Positions 1 through 9,793 of a DNA stretch of 64,000 nucleotides are shown here, piece after piece. The stretch lies in assembly GCA_026225945.1 (NCBI GenBank), contig JAMJFZ010004066.1:1217001-1281000 (forward strand), read 5' to 3'. Position 1 is the stretch's first letter. The number at the start of each line of letters is the position of its first letter. Below the pieces are notes generated by a model that was not told the DNA's origin, ran no database searches, and saw only the letters and a program-made list of their open reading frames with translations. Made by a program: the position numbers and the translations under genes. Source of the stretch: Cricetomys ansorgei (taxonomy: Eukaryota; Chordata; Mammalia; Rodentia; Nesomyidae).

Positions 1-99
1 TTCATGAATCATGTTCTTCCGTCTGTGCTTTTTAGATGTCCTACTACTTCGTGTTTCTGAAGCTTTCTCTCTCCTTGACCTAGATTTTTTTCCTACTTT

Positions 100-300
100 T
101 CTTTTAATGTTTTTATTTTATTTTATTTATTTTATTTTATATACGTTGGTGTTTTGCCTGTGTGTCTATGTGAGGGTATCGGATCTCCTGGAACAGGAGT
201 AACAGACAGTCATGTTCTGCCATGTGGTGCTGGGAATTGAACTTGGGTTCTCTGGAAGAGCAGCCAGTGAGCTCTTAACCATGGAGCCATCTCTCCAGCC
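100..300 (-). repeat. B2/B3-type SINE, antisense
   Basis: The reverse complement begins with the tRNA-derived head (ggctggagagatggctcc) and runs to a T-rich/A-rich tail. The plus strand ends in the hallmark ctcttaaccatggagccatc. Confidence 0.8.
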
Positions 301-886
301 CTTTCTGTTCTGACTCTTCCTCAGAGAAGCAGTGTGCCATCTTTCTAGAAGTCTCCATCGTAACTTTCGTTCAAACTTACTACTCCCCTGCTCCTCCTCC
401 CAAAGGAGTTAGCAAGCAGGTGTTCCCTAGTGTGAGAAGCCGAGGACACAGATCAGTCATAAAGTGTTTGTTTTATGAGGGCTGGAGTTGATTCCCAGGA
501 AACATTTGGGGAGGGGATGGTTACAATTGGAGCACTGAAGAGGCAGAGACAGTACGAGCCTGTCTTCTCCTGTAGCTCATTTTAGCCTAGCCTACTTGAT
601 GAGCTTCAGGCCACTGAGAACCTCTTTTGAAAATATATAAAAGGTAGACTCAGAGGCGTGACATCCGAGGCTGTCCTTTGGCTTCCACATGCATGTCCAT
701 GCACAAGAATTGTGTACATCCCATGAACATGCGCACACGTACATACACAAAACCAGAATGATCTAAAGAGCCTAATGTGGACCAGGAGTGGGAAGTCCAT
801 GCCTCACAATGGCGTTTTCTCCTGTGGAGATGAGACAGTGACCTCAGTACACTTCGTCTGAGTGCAACTGTCATAATATACTGGCC

Positions 887-1010
887 ATGTGTATTTATTT
901 ATTTTGGTCATATGTATTTATTTATTTATTTTGGTCATATGTATTTATTTATTTATTTTGGTCATATGTATTTATTTTTTATTTATTTTGGTCATATGTA
1001 TTTATTTTAC
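887..1010. repeat. 27-bp AT-rich tandem array (TTTATTTA...TTGGTCATATGTA)
   Basis: Four to five copies of a unit of about 27 bp, each holding TTGGTCATATGTA between runs of TTTA. The open frames across it come from the repeat and are not taken as coding. Confidence 0.85.
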
Positions 1011-1264
1011 ATGCTCACATGGGAAAGAAATCAGCACATGACAACGCCAAGGATCAGAGGATCCAGCAGGGGAGTGTCCCAAATGGCTCCTATGCTAAAA
1101 ATTACCCTTCACACCCTAATGGGCCATCAGGACAAAGGTCACAACAGGTGTAGAATGACTAAGACTAAGCTCTACTACCCAAGGAGCTTCTGACATAAAC
1201 AGCTTGTAGACTGGATGGAAGATCAAGCCCAAAGCTCATCTGGAAACATGTTTCCTCTTCCCAG

Positions 1265-1491
1265 GCACCCGTCACCTATGATGCCCTGATGGGCTTGGAG
1301 TACCTGGACATGGTGGTGAATGAAACTCTCAGACTGTACCCGGTTGCTAACAGGCTACAGAGGGTCTCAAAGAAAGATGTGGAAATCAACGGAGTGGTCA
1401 TTCCCAAAGGGACGGTAGTTATGGTACCAACCTACGCTCTTCATCGGGACCCCGAGTACTGGCCAGAGCCTGAGGCGTTCCGCCCTGAAAG
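1265..1491 (+). CDS. Cyp3a antepenultimate exon (K-helix, PERF region)
   Basis: A 227-nt exon begins after the acceptor ending at 1264 (cttcccag) and ends before the donor gtacag at 1492. It reads [20 protein letters not shown] and continues through ETLRLYP (K-helix Glu and Arg that hold the haem-side core) to FRPER, with the last Arg codon split after two bases. The length and the boundary phase match what I recall for CYP3A exon 11. An open frame that reads on past 1491 into the intron is not coding. Confidence 0.93.
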
Positions 1492-4305
1492 GTACAGAGA
1501 CTGGGGAAGGGGCTCCCACAGGAGCCAGGCAGATTAAACATGTTATGTTGTCTACTAGAAGTGGCACAGATGTGATTTTGTATCCCTTCGCATCGATATG
1601 TTTTTCTGGAATTAAGCTTTTTAAAATTACAAAGTGATAATTTTTGATGTTGCAAAAACAGACCAGAAAAGAAGTATCCATGGCCATTCAGAGTCCCAAA
1701 ATGTTAATGTTAACTCCATCAATACAGTAATGTACGTCAAGGATATTTTTAGGCTTGTAATGGTTTTGCACAAGCAGGCATTTTTCAGTTGTATTTGAAT
1801 CACATTGACTCAAGCACTAACGTACGCACCACACTGTTATGTGTGTGTGTCTTACTTGGGGGGTCCGCAGTGACTGACGTGAGCAGTGCTTACACCTGGA
1901 CATGCAGGATTCTTGTTTTTTTCACGTATTCTGTGCTGGCCCTAAATTTACCATTAACTTTAGGAATGTTTCCCATTGTCTACTTGATTAGAAACTACCT
2001 TCTTGAAGGCCAAGGCAGTAGCATGCTTTTCATTCTGATTCCGACGTGTCTTGCAGAATCGGGACATAGACCCATCCCAGATAGACATTTGATATTTAAA
2101 GATAAATGCTCTAAAAGCATTCAGCTCATCTCAACAATACTCGAGGCTGCTCTATTGCAAGGGACATGGAAAGACCATGAGCTTACAGTTTTTTTAAAAA
2201 CTTGTATTTATTTCACATGTATGGGTGTTTTGCCTGCATGTATGTCTTCTCACTGCATGTGTGCCTGGCGCCTGAGGCGGTCAGAGAAGGGAACTGAACC
2301 CAGACCCTCTGGTGAAGCAGCCAGTGCTCTTAACTGCTGAGCCATCCTCTCCAGCCCCTACCTTCCAATTCTTCCAGTGAGATACCTGCAGCACTGGGTT
2401 CAGTTGTGAGCCCACAAATGTACGCCGGCCGTATTGGTTGAGGGGTGTGAGAACGCCAAACTCCAAACATAAAGACCTGGGGTCTTTACGCCGCACTGCC
2501 TCGTTTTCACCCCTGCTGTGTCCCCAGGTTCAGCAAGGAGAACAAGGACAGCGTCGACCCTTACACATACATGCCCTTTGGGAGCGGACCCAGGAACTGC
2601 ATCGGCATGAGGTTTGCCCTCATCACCATGAAACTGGCTGTCATCAGCGTCCTGCAGAACTTCACCATCCAGCCCTGTGAGGAGACACAGGTGAGGCAGA
2701 AAACTCACTTAATCGGGAGGGCTGTTTTCTTAATTTAGTTTTACATACAGAAGGGAAAAGTGGCCATTCATCATCTTCTGATGCCTTGTATGGAATAAAG
2801 GATGTAATCTGAAGAAACGTACAACCTATGGGCTTCCTTCCATTCTTGACATGTAATTCTGTGTCTGAATAAAGCTCACATAGAGAAATCGTTTAGCATC
2901 CGTGCAGAGCAGCGCAACACAATTTAGTGACTTTGAAATCAGGTCCAGTTTTAAATTGGGACAAATTAACTGGAGGCGGGAAAGGGCTGCCTGATTCACA
3001 ACATGTCAGCAGCAGCGGACTGTGAGTTAGGTAGGCTTCTCCAGGAGCTAAGTGCCCAGGAGCCAGGGGCTTCCCAGCACGGGCTGTGCTTTGAAACTCC
3101 TGAGGAGCTTCAAAAGACCACACTGGCTCCGGCGCACGCTGACCTGGAACACTGCTGTAGGATGTAACCTTCAACCCTTCAGGACCACCCTGACCACGTG
3201 ATCTCACATTTCCATGACCTTGTTAACCGAAGACTCATGTTCTCCTAAGTCTGCCTTCTAACATCTCACCTCTTCATCTTCCCAAAAATAAGAATTTTAC
3301 TTATTTTTGCTTCTTAATCTACCAAGGCTGCTTTACTGGGGGGGGGGATGTGTCTGTGATTGAATTTCTTTAATATATTTTAAGGAGTATTTTACAATTG
3401 TTTCGGAGTTCTTAAGTATACATTTAAGTATACTTAATGTATGCATTAACATATACTTAAGAATATATCTAACTATATGTTTTTTAAAGTGTTGTTTGTG
3501 TAAGTATACATGGGCATATGTATCTTTCTGTGTGTCCCCAGAGAAAATATATGCATGTTAAAAACCTTAAACGACACACTCAGAAGATGAAATGGTGGGT
3601 CCTCTCTGAATTTAAAGAACGACTGTCTTAGTTGCAAATGAAACACTGAATGACAAAGCTACTTTCTAAACTCCTGCATGAAGTGTGCAGCTCCTCCCAT
3701 CAACTGTCTTTGTAGGGCATCAAAAGAGAGGAACTTACCACCTCATTTGTCACCCAGAGCCGCTGTGTGGCTATCCTGTGTACACAGTGGCTCAGACAGA
3801 CACTTTAATCTTGAGAGCAGGCAGGCCTCAGTCACCCCTAAGCTGACATTCTTCAATTTCCTTGATACCCTACTTTTTCCCTCCCCTCTACTGAGATCAA
3901 ATTACTGTTGGCAGCTTCCTTTCCCCAGTGAGACTGAAGAGGCTGAGGAGGAAGGACTAGTGAAAACCCCTGGGAGCTAGGAGGAGATGCTAGGAAACAA
4001 GACTCGATGCTTCCGGCCGTCCTTGCCCATCAATAAACTGAACAGGCACAACCGCCCTTAGAAGCTGAGTCCCTCCCATAGAGGTGCAATGCGTGACCTC
4101 TGCTCAAGATCACCTTGTGTCAACAAATGCACAGCTAACTTTATGCTGTCTGTCCTGAAGGTGTCTGTTCTCTTTGCTTGTCATGTTGGCGCCCTCACTG
4201 CCTCTCGATGTGCTTCTCCAACTACTGCAGGTGTCCCTGAAATTCGGCAGGCAAGCACTTCTTCAACCGGAAAAACCCATCATCCTGAAAGCTGTGTCAA
4301 GATAA
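1265..4305 (+). CDS. Cytochrome P450 family 3A, C-terminal part (last three exons; gene runs in from the left)
   Basis: CYP3A enzymes are ER-membrane, haem-thiolate mono-oxygenases that oxidise steroids and drugs with electrons from P450 reductase. Only the last three exons are visible: 1265-1491, 2528-2690 and 4231-4305. Their lengths (227, 163 and 75 coding nt) and phases (2 then 0) fit one continuous reading frame. The product shows the K-helix ExxR motif (ETLR), the RPERF motif with its Arg codon split by an intron, and the haem loop [10 protein letters not shown] with the axial Cys. The frame is intact, but it stops right after AVSR, roughly eight residues short of the usual CYP3A end. 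The exact paralog cannot be settled from three exons, so no symbol is given. The next gene lies tail-to-tail 5 kb downstream. Confidence 0.93.
1492..2527 (+). other. Cyp3a intron with antisense SINE
   Basis: Intron between the K-helix exon and the haem-loop exon, with canonical gt/ag ends. It holds an antisense B2/B3-type SINE at 2190-2358. The 183-codon open frame inside it has no family resemblance I can see. Confidence 0.8.
2190..2358 (-). repeat. B2/B3-type SINE, antisense
   Basis: The plus strand shows ttgcctgcatgtatgtct, then ctcttaactgctgagccatc and tctccagcccc, the reverse complement of the tRNA-derived SINE head. Confidence 0.8.
2528..2690 (+). CDS. Cyp3a penultimate exon (haem-binding loop)
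   Basis: A 163-nt exon follows the acceptor tgtccccag and ends at gtgagg. Its first base completes the split Arg codon, and then [18 protein letters not shown] is read. It carries the P450 signature [10 protein letters not shown], whose Cys is the axial haem ligand, then the L-helix [12 protein letters not shown]. It ends in phase 0 at EETQ. No frameshift or stop is seen. Confidence 0.94.
2691..4230 (+). other. Last Cyp3a intron
   Basis: The intron has gtgagg and tgcag ends. It holds a short poly-G run near 3339 and an AT-rich stretch at 3360-3500 with repeated taagtatac words. I see no gene in it. Confidence 0.7.
4231..4305 (+). CDS. Cyp3a last coding exon with early stop
   Basis: After the acceptor aactactgcag the frame reads [20 protein letters not shown] then AVSR and TAA at 4303-4305. 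The LLQPEKPI block is typical of the CYP3A C-terminus. Usual members continue with about eight to nine more residues (SRD...GA). Here a small length change next to the AGA codon puts TAA in frame. The DNA just after it (atcacaaatggagca) still resembles the lost end in a shifted frame. Confidence 0.9.
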   Translation: MSLKFGRQALLQPEKPIILKAVSR

Positions 4306-4725
4306 AAATCACAAATGGAGCACGAATTCCCCTCAGAGTTTCTGCTAGGAGGCCGTGTCATCTAATACCAGACAGTAATTTGCCTTTGAACGAAATCAGC
4401 TTGGTCAAGTGTCCTTGATGATTTCAGTATTTAGTAATTTCCTGAGCATGCTCAGTGTCTGCGCTGAGTAGCATATATTGTGTGATTTAAAGGAAATGAT
4501 TAAGTCAATGAGAGACACAAATGCTCTTCCCTGATTCTAAGGGGCCCCCATGGAGCTCCAGTTTGCTTCATCAATCCTATCGGAACTCGGATTGTAATAA
4601 GTGGCTCTATAACCTTATCAATCATTTTTAATGAAATGGGAAGTACTGTGGTGATTCTGGCAGTAAATTGATATCAAATGTTTATAATATGAAAACTATA
4701 AATAAATCATCTTCCCAAAAATATG
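4306..4725 (+). other. Cyp3a 3' UTR (inferred) with AATAAA at 4701-4706
   Basis: The first good poly(A) signal after the stop is AATAAA at 4701-4706, which would give a 3' UTR of about 400 nt. The cleavage point is inferred. No other coding signal is seen here. Confidence 0.5.
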
Positions 4726-6070
4726 TGCTGTCTTTATATGCATCAATAGGGGTACTTAAAACAGAGTCGATGAAAACAAGACATAGCATTTCCAACCAAG
4801 TCACCCCTTGTGTGAGCCTTTCTTGGTCTCCACTGACTTCTCAGAGTCTGGTGATGCTGCTCACTTTGATTTGGAACATCGCTTGGAATTTTTACTTATA
4901 GTTTATTTCATTTCAAGCTTTTTAAATTTAACTAAAACGGGGGGAAGATTTTCTCACTGCATTTGACTACTTCTACCTGACATTTATGAAGGGCAAGGAT
5001 CATGTTTTCCTTTTGGAATCCATTTTGAGCTCCCCACGTCCTGCAATAGTGAACATAAAATAAAAATGGCCTATCGGTTGATGGATTGGACAACAGAGGC
5101 TGAAGTGTGCCAGTCTCATCTGGTATCAGAAACTTCACTAGGTTCTTCCGTTTTTGGTTGCACCCTTCCACCCCACTTATTCATTCATTCATTCATTCAT
5201 TCTAAGATCACTGCATGGGGCGCGTAGTACAGTGGGAGAGAGTTATGGCGACTTCAAGAAAGACCCGGTAGCCTGGGGAAGGTGTCTACATGGAAGGCCG
5301 TCTAGCCTGCCCGTGGCAGTCCACCAAGAGGGGTCCTTTACATCAACAAGCAGGATGCAGAAAACCAAAGTTAGTTAAGGAAGGCATCCGTGACTAAGAA
5401 GAGAGGGATGGAAACTGGCTCTATAAAAAAGAATTGCTCATGAAAGTAGAAGAGGAACTGTATAGGGGGATGACACAGACTACCCATAGAGGGGAAGCTC
5501 TGAGGAGAGTATGGTCAAAGTATACTGTATCCTTCCATGTGAATGTTACAAGAACCAGGACTATGTATGCTGGATACATGCAAACATAGAAGAATCGGTG
5601 GTGTAAAGAAGTCTGCCAAGGCTAATGAACAACCAGCTTCTCGCTCCTACTAAGGGGAATCAGATTCAGAAATGGAGAACACTGGCACTAGCCCTACGAA
5701 GTCGGCCTGGAATAGGGTGTTCCAGTGTAGGTGCATACTTTCTAAATTAGGGATAGACGGAAACTGCGTGTGTGTGGAAAGATTCCCATACTGCTCATTT
5801 CAGAGTTAGGGAACAGTGACATTCTGTAACAGCACCGAGCACATGTCCAGACCTCAGCCTAGGATGACCAGTTTTTCCCTGTGGGAGCCAGGATTTTTTA
5901 AAAGAAATAAGATTCCAGGGCTAGCAAAAGCCGAGATAAGCTCAGAACATGTATCAGAAACCACATAAATACACAGAATTCATCCTAAGAGGCTTCTGCT
6001 TACCCAGTAAGGCACAAGTTGGGCCACACAACAAATACAGATATCAAGAGAAAATAGAAAAGTGTTTTCT

Positions 6071-6217
6071 TTTTTTTTTTTTTTTCCAAAACAGGGTTTC
6101 TCTGTTGTCACTCTGGCTGTCCTGGAACTCACTCTGTAGACTAGGCTGGCCTGGAACTCCCAGATCCCCCTGCCTCTGCCTCCCAAGTGCTGGGATAAAA
6201 GTCATACACAACCACTG
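6071..6217 (-). repeat. B1 SINE, antisense
   Basis: A poly-T run is followed by acagggtttctctgttg and ends in cccaagtgctgggat, the reverse complement of the 7SL-derived B1 consensus. Confidence 0.93.
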
Positions 6218-7235
6218 CTTTAAATAACTCTCTTTAAATTAAAATAATACAACACAATCCCAAGCAGACACGTGAATGAGCTAAGAAGCTGAAAACATGA
6301 CATATACTCATGCAATCTCAGTTTACCACTGCCAGACCATGAGTCAGTGGATTAATATATCACACATTAGTGGGACAAAGCACCTGACCTGACCACCTTG
6401 TCTCCCAAAAGAAACTCTGACCGAGCTAACTTAAATGAAGGATTTGTTTGTGGTTGACAGTTCCAAGGGCACAGTCCATCATGGTATTTCTCACTAATCT
6501 CTTCTATCGCCCTGTTTGTTACCATTTCACTCATTTTACCTCTGACCGTTCTCATTTCTCTCTACGGCCAACCTTGGAACTGGGCTGTTCCTAGTTTTCT
6601 AACGCCTCGGTGCACCGTTAGGTTATTTATTTGGTATCTCTGATTTAAAAAAAAAAAATCCAGGTGTGTATCCAATGTACCTTTACCATACCCACTCTGC
6701 CGCCCAGGCCCTCCAGCTCACTATGTACCACCCAGAGATCCCCTGGCCAGCTTAGATGCTGTGGAGGGTGAGGTTACCTAGACTTTGGCTGGCATTACTC
6801 TACTGTCAGCAGAGTCCATAGTCGCTCTCTCCAGCAACGATCAGAAGACTGTCCAGCAACTTCTGTGCTTAGAAGAGCTCGACCTCATTTCTTAGTTGTT
6901 AGCGATTTTATTTCTCTCGAGTTATTGGTGGGGTTAACTCAGCTCTGAATTTACCACCATCACTAGGAAGTGTTTCCATTCTGTTTGTTCGGACATGATG
7001 CAGGGGAGCTCTTAGAAATCCTCTCTCTGAAGAGTCACTTAATCTCGTGAGGACAGGGAATGCTGGTCCTCCCTGTCCTGTTTCTGGATGCTGTATGCCT
7101 GCTCCCTCACATTCTCTGCAGCTGGTGATTCATTCAAAGACAAGTCATCTCCTGGCCAGACATTTGAGACATTTATTCATAAGCAGGGTCTTATGTTAAT
7201 ATGGAGCCCAAACCACTGTTAAAACTATTTGCATA

Positions 7236-7372
7236 TGAGCACCACTTTAACCCCACCACTTGGGAGGCAGAAGTGGGCAGATCTCTGTGAGTTCGAGGCC
7301 AGCCTGGTCTAAAGAGTGAGTCCCAGGACAGCCAGGGCTACAAGAGAAACCTTGTCTCAAAATAAACAAGTA
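7236..7372 (+). repeat. B1 SINE
   Basis: Shows gtgagttcgaggccagcctg and gacagccagggctac, and ends in an A-rich tail. The 5' part is worn. Confidence 0.92.
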
Positions 7373-7529
7373 AAACTACTTGTAGGTCAAAGTATTACTA
7401 TTTTCTCATAGTTGTATTCCTACTTAAAACAGAGAAAGAACCTTTTTTCCTCATGAGAACAATGATTTTAGGATAGATCCAATTGAGTCTAGAGGCCAGG
7501 GACTTAGACGTGAACTAGCTTCTACTGCT

Positions 7530-7735
7530 ATGATTCTGGAGGGCAGTAACCTTGGTCATGTGTCCTTGATGGCTGTAACTCCAGTTCCAGGGAGTCCAGC
7601 ATCCTCCTCTGGCTTCCATGGGCACCAGGCATGCACAGTGTACATGCATACATGCATACATACATGCATACATACATACATACATGCTGGCTAAACACCC
7701 AGACACACAAAAAAATAAAAACAAGTGTATCTTTA
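7530..7735 (+). repeat. B3-type SINE body with expanded ATGCATACATAC tract
   Basis: Contains taactccagttccaggg, then cctctggcttccatgggcac, a catac/catgc tract (about 7641-7686) and an A-rich tail. The head is degraded. Confidence 0.7.
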
Positions 7736-7791
7736 AAAATAAAGAGTTTTGGAAGTTAGAATCATGGATTCCTGTTCAACATTTATTTTAA

Positions 7792-8060
7792 AAGTTCTAC
7801 TGCTGTGAAGGGACACCGTGTCCAAGGCAACTCTTATGCAGGGCTTGGGGCTTGCTTAGGCTCAGTCCATTGCCATCACAGTGGGAACATGATGGCACAC
7901 GCAGACATAGGAAGTAGCAGAGCTGCATCCCGATCCACAGGCAGAGAGAGAGACGGGCTACATCAGCTTCTGAATCCCCAAAGCCGACTTCCAGTGACAC
8001 GCCTTCTCCAAGGCCACGCCTAACCCTTCCCAACAGTCCGCCACCTGGGAACCACACGCT
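7792..8060 (+). repeat. Rodent interspersed repeat ('tctactgctgtgaagggacacc' type)
   Basis: It starts near tctactgctgtgaaggg and keeps the order of blocks seen in the copies at 52.4 and 63.3 kb or their common relatives (caaggcaactcttat, cagtccattgccatcac, ccttctccaaggccacgcc). I recognise it as a frequent rodent repeat but do not assign a family name. Confidence 0.6.
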
Positions 8061-9323
8061 TGTCATTTCCGTTCTTTTTTGCCACTTTTACTTCTTTATT
8101 TGTTCTCCTGATATTCCCAACTAATTGGGATAGAGGTAAACTTCTAACATTCCACATGAGAAACAAATGTAAGACACGTTGTGTGTGTGAACTCTGTGAG
8201 ACTCTGTGCAAGGTATTAAAACTGGCACCCCTCAATCTGTGGCGTGTCAGCACCCCTTCCTCTATATTCCAGCTATAGTTCCCTCTGCGTTCTCTGTGCT
8301 GGGCAGGCCTCCACTGCTCTACTGAGCCCATCTCCAACCTACAGGCTAAGTTGGGTTTCCCTCATCCTGGCTAGTGCAGCTGTGGGTCTCCAGTCCCCAG
8401 ATCCAAAGGACACCCCAGCTCTGGCACTAGATGACGTGTACAGCTCACTTCTTGATGAGGCACGGGCTAGCCTGATGTCTATAACCTTTTCCAAAGTCAA
8501 ATGCCTCGATGGCCAGTGATGTGGTGTGCTTGGTTTCCATTCCGCGGAGCCCCAGTGAGCTGCCCTGCACACAAAGAGCCCCTTACTCCACTCAGAGTCA
8601 TCTAAATGGTGGATGTCATCTCACGTGGCCAGGATGAGGACTGCAGGGAGCCATTTTTGATGATGATCCCTGGCTTTGTCCTGTGGAGGGATGCCTGCGC
8701 ACGGTGAACCCTAACACTCCACCCGATGTGTTTGCACAGATAAATGTGAAACATTCCTAAGAACTCAGTCTTGTCATTTATTGGTCACCCCCAGAATTGT
8801 GGGAAAGTCTGCCAATTCTTTATGACAACCATGTGTTTGAGCATATTCGGTGGGGTGTGACATATTGTCCCAGGTGTAGTGAGTGTGTGTGCACAGCTCT
8901 GGGCTCTGGGTGGGCAGCAGGTGAGCACCATTACAACTAAGCTGTCGTCACCCTTCTTTGTATGGCCGTGCTGTCCAGTTTGACAGAGCAGAAGCCCCAG
9001 GACAATGTGGGGAGAACTTTGTCAGTGACCCAATATGGCTGAGCTGAGAAGCCGTGCCCCCAGCTGTTAGGGGCACCGCTGAGCACAGGACGGCCAGCTC
9101 ACACTCATACAGTTTGGATTCCGCAGCTCTGTGGTATTTGGCCCATTTTCTGCAGCACCAGCTGCTTGCTTTTCCCTGCCTCCAGGTGGCCAGCAGGGTC
9201 CTCCTTCCATGGTTGACATGCTAGGCTCGGGATAATCCCCAGGTAGACATGAGTAGATTGCACCACACCTAGCATGGAGTCACCTCCCTGAGCCATAGAA
9301 TGTTGAACGAGTAAACAATGAAC

Positions 9324-9329
9324 TTTATT
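9324..9329 (-). terminator. Poly(A) signal AATAAA of the RalGDS-like gene
   Basis: The plus strand tttatt reads AATAAA on the gene strand, 97 nt past the stop codon. This gives a very short 3' UTR and supports the gene ending here without a catalytic domain. Confidence 0.7.
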
Positions 9330-9425
9330 AATCTTAACTTATAAATAAGAACTCAACGTTGAAAACAACAACAAAGAAGAATGAAACAAAATTAATGGAA
9401 CTAAGCAGATAATTCAACTATCTAA

Positions 9426-9793
9426 CTATATGTCCACCTCAGGCAGAGGGGAAACAGAGTCAGGTGTCCTCAATACTACAATAATAGGTTTATATACCTT
9501 CCTGACAGCTGGAGCATCTCCAGCCGCATCGAGAGGTGAGAGTCGACCATTAGCCGATGCAGCAGGCACAGTCTGACCCTCATCTAAACACATAACAGTC
9601 ATTAGCTGTATTGGCTCAACTTGTATCACACTAGGTTTAACTACAGCGGGTTCCATGACGATAGGGTCCTCTTGGGGTGTCAGATCTCCCCATGCCGCTG
9701 CCACTGGAGCCGGTCTCAGATCCAGAGTCCCTGGCAACCCTGCCGCATCCTGTGTTGGGGGTTCAGGAGTTGTTTTCCTCAACAGTCCACAAT
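9426..9793 (-). CDS. RalGDS-like last coding exon (unique C-terminal tail)
   Basis: It starts after the acceptor ctgtccttag, finishing an Asp codon, then CGLLRKTTPEPPTQDA and about 120 residues rich in Pro, Ala and Val. The stop is at 9426-9428. In RalGDS this point leads to a Pro-rich linker and the catalytic domain. Here the linker-like tail ends the protein. Confidence 0.78.

Larger units (their letters stand above)
1..1264 (+). other. Cyp3a intron (left edge of window)
   Basis: This intron precedes the antepenultimate coding exon. It contains an antisense B2/B3-type SINE (about 100-300) and an AT-rich 27-bp tandem array (887-1010). No further Cyp3a exon was recognised in it. Confidence 0.75.
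4726..9323. other. Intergenic region between Cyp3a and the RalGDS-like gene
   Basis: Between two converging genes. It holds a short (CATT)n at 5178-5202, B1 copies at 6071-6217 and 7236-7372, a B3-type copy at 7530-7735 and a rodent interspersed repeat at 7792-8060. The stretches 5.2-6.0, 6.2-7.2 and 8.1-9.3 kb show no gene I can recognise. Confidence 0.6.

Noticed and set aside
1789..2340. 183-codon open frame between two Cyp3a exons
   Set aside because: It lies wholly within a Cyp3a intron and its end is the reverse of a SINE. No domain or family match is seen.
5949..6227. 92-codon frame ending SAGIKVIHNHCFK
   Set aside because: It is the antisense translation of a B1 SINE (the [19 protein letters not shown] type).
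9300..9425. A missing CDC25/RasGEF exon downstream of the RalGDS-like tail
   Set aside because: The stop codon and poly(A) signal end the gene here. I read the DNA down to 4.7 kb on this strand and found no RasGEF-like block.
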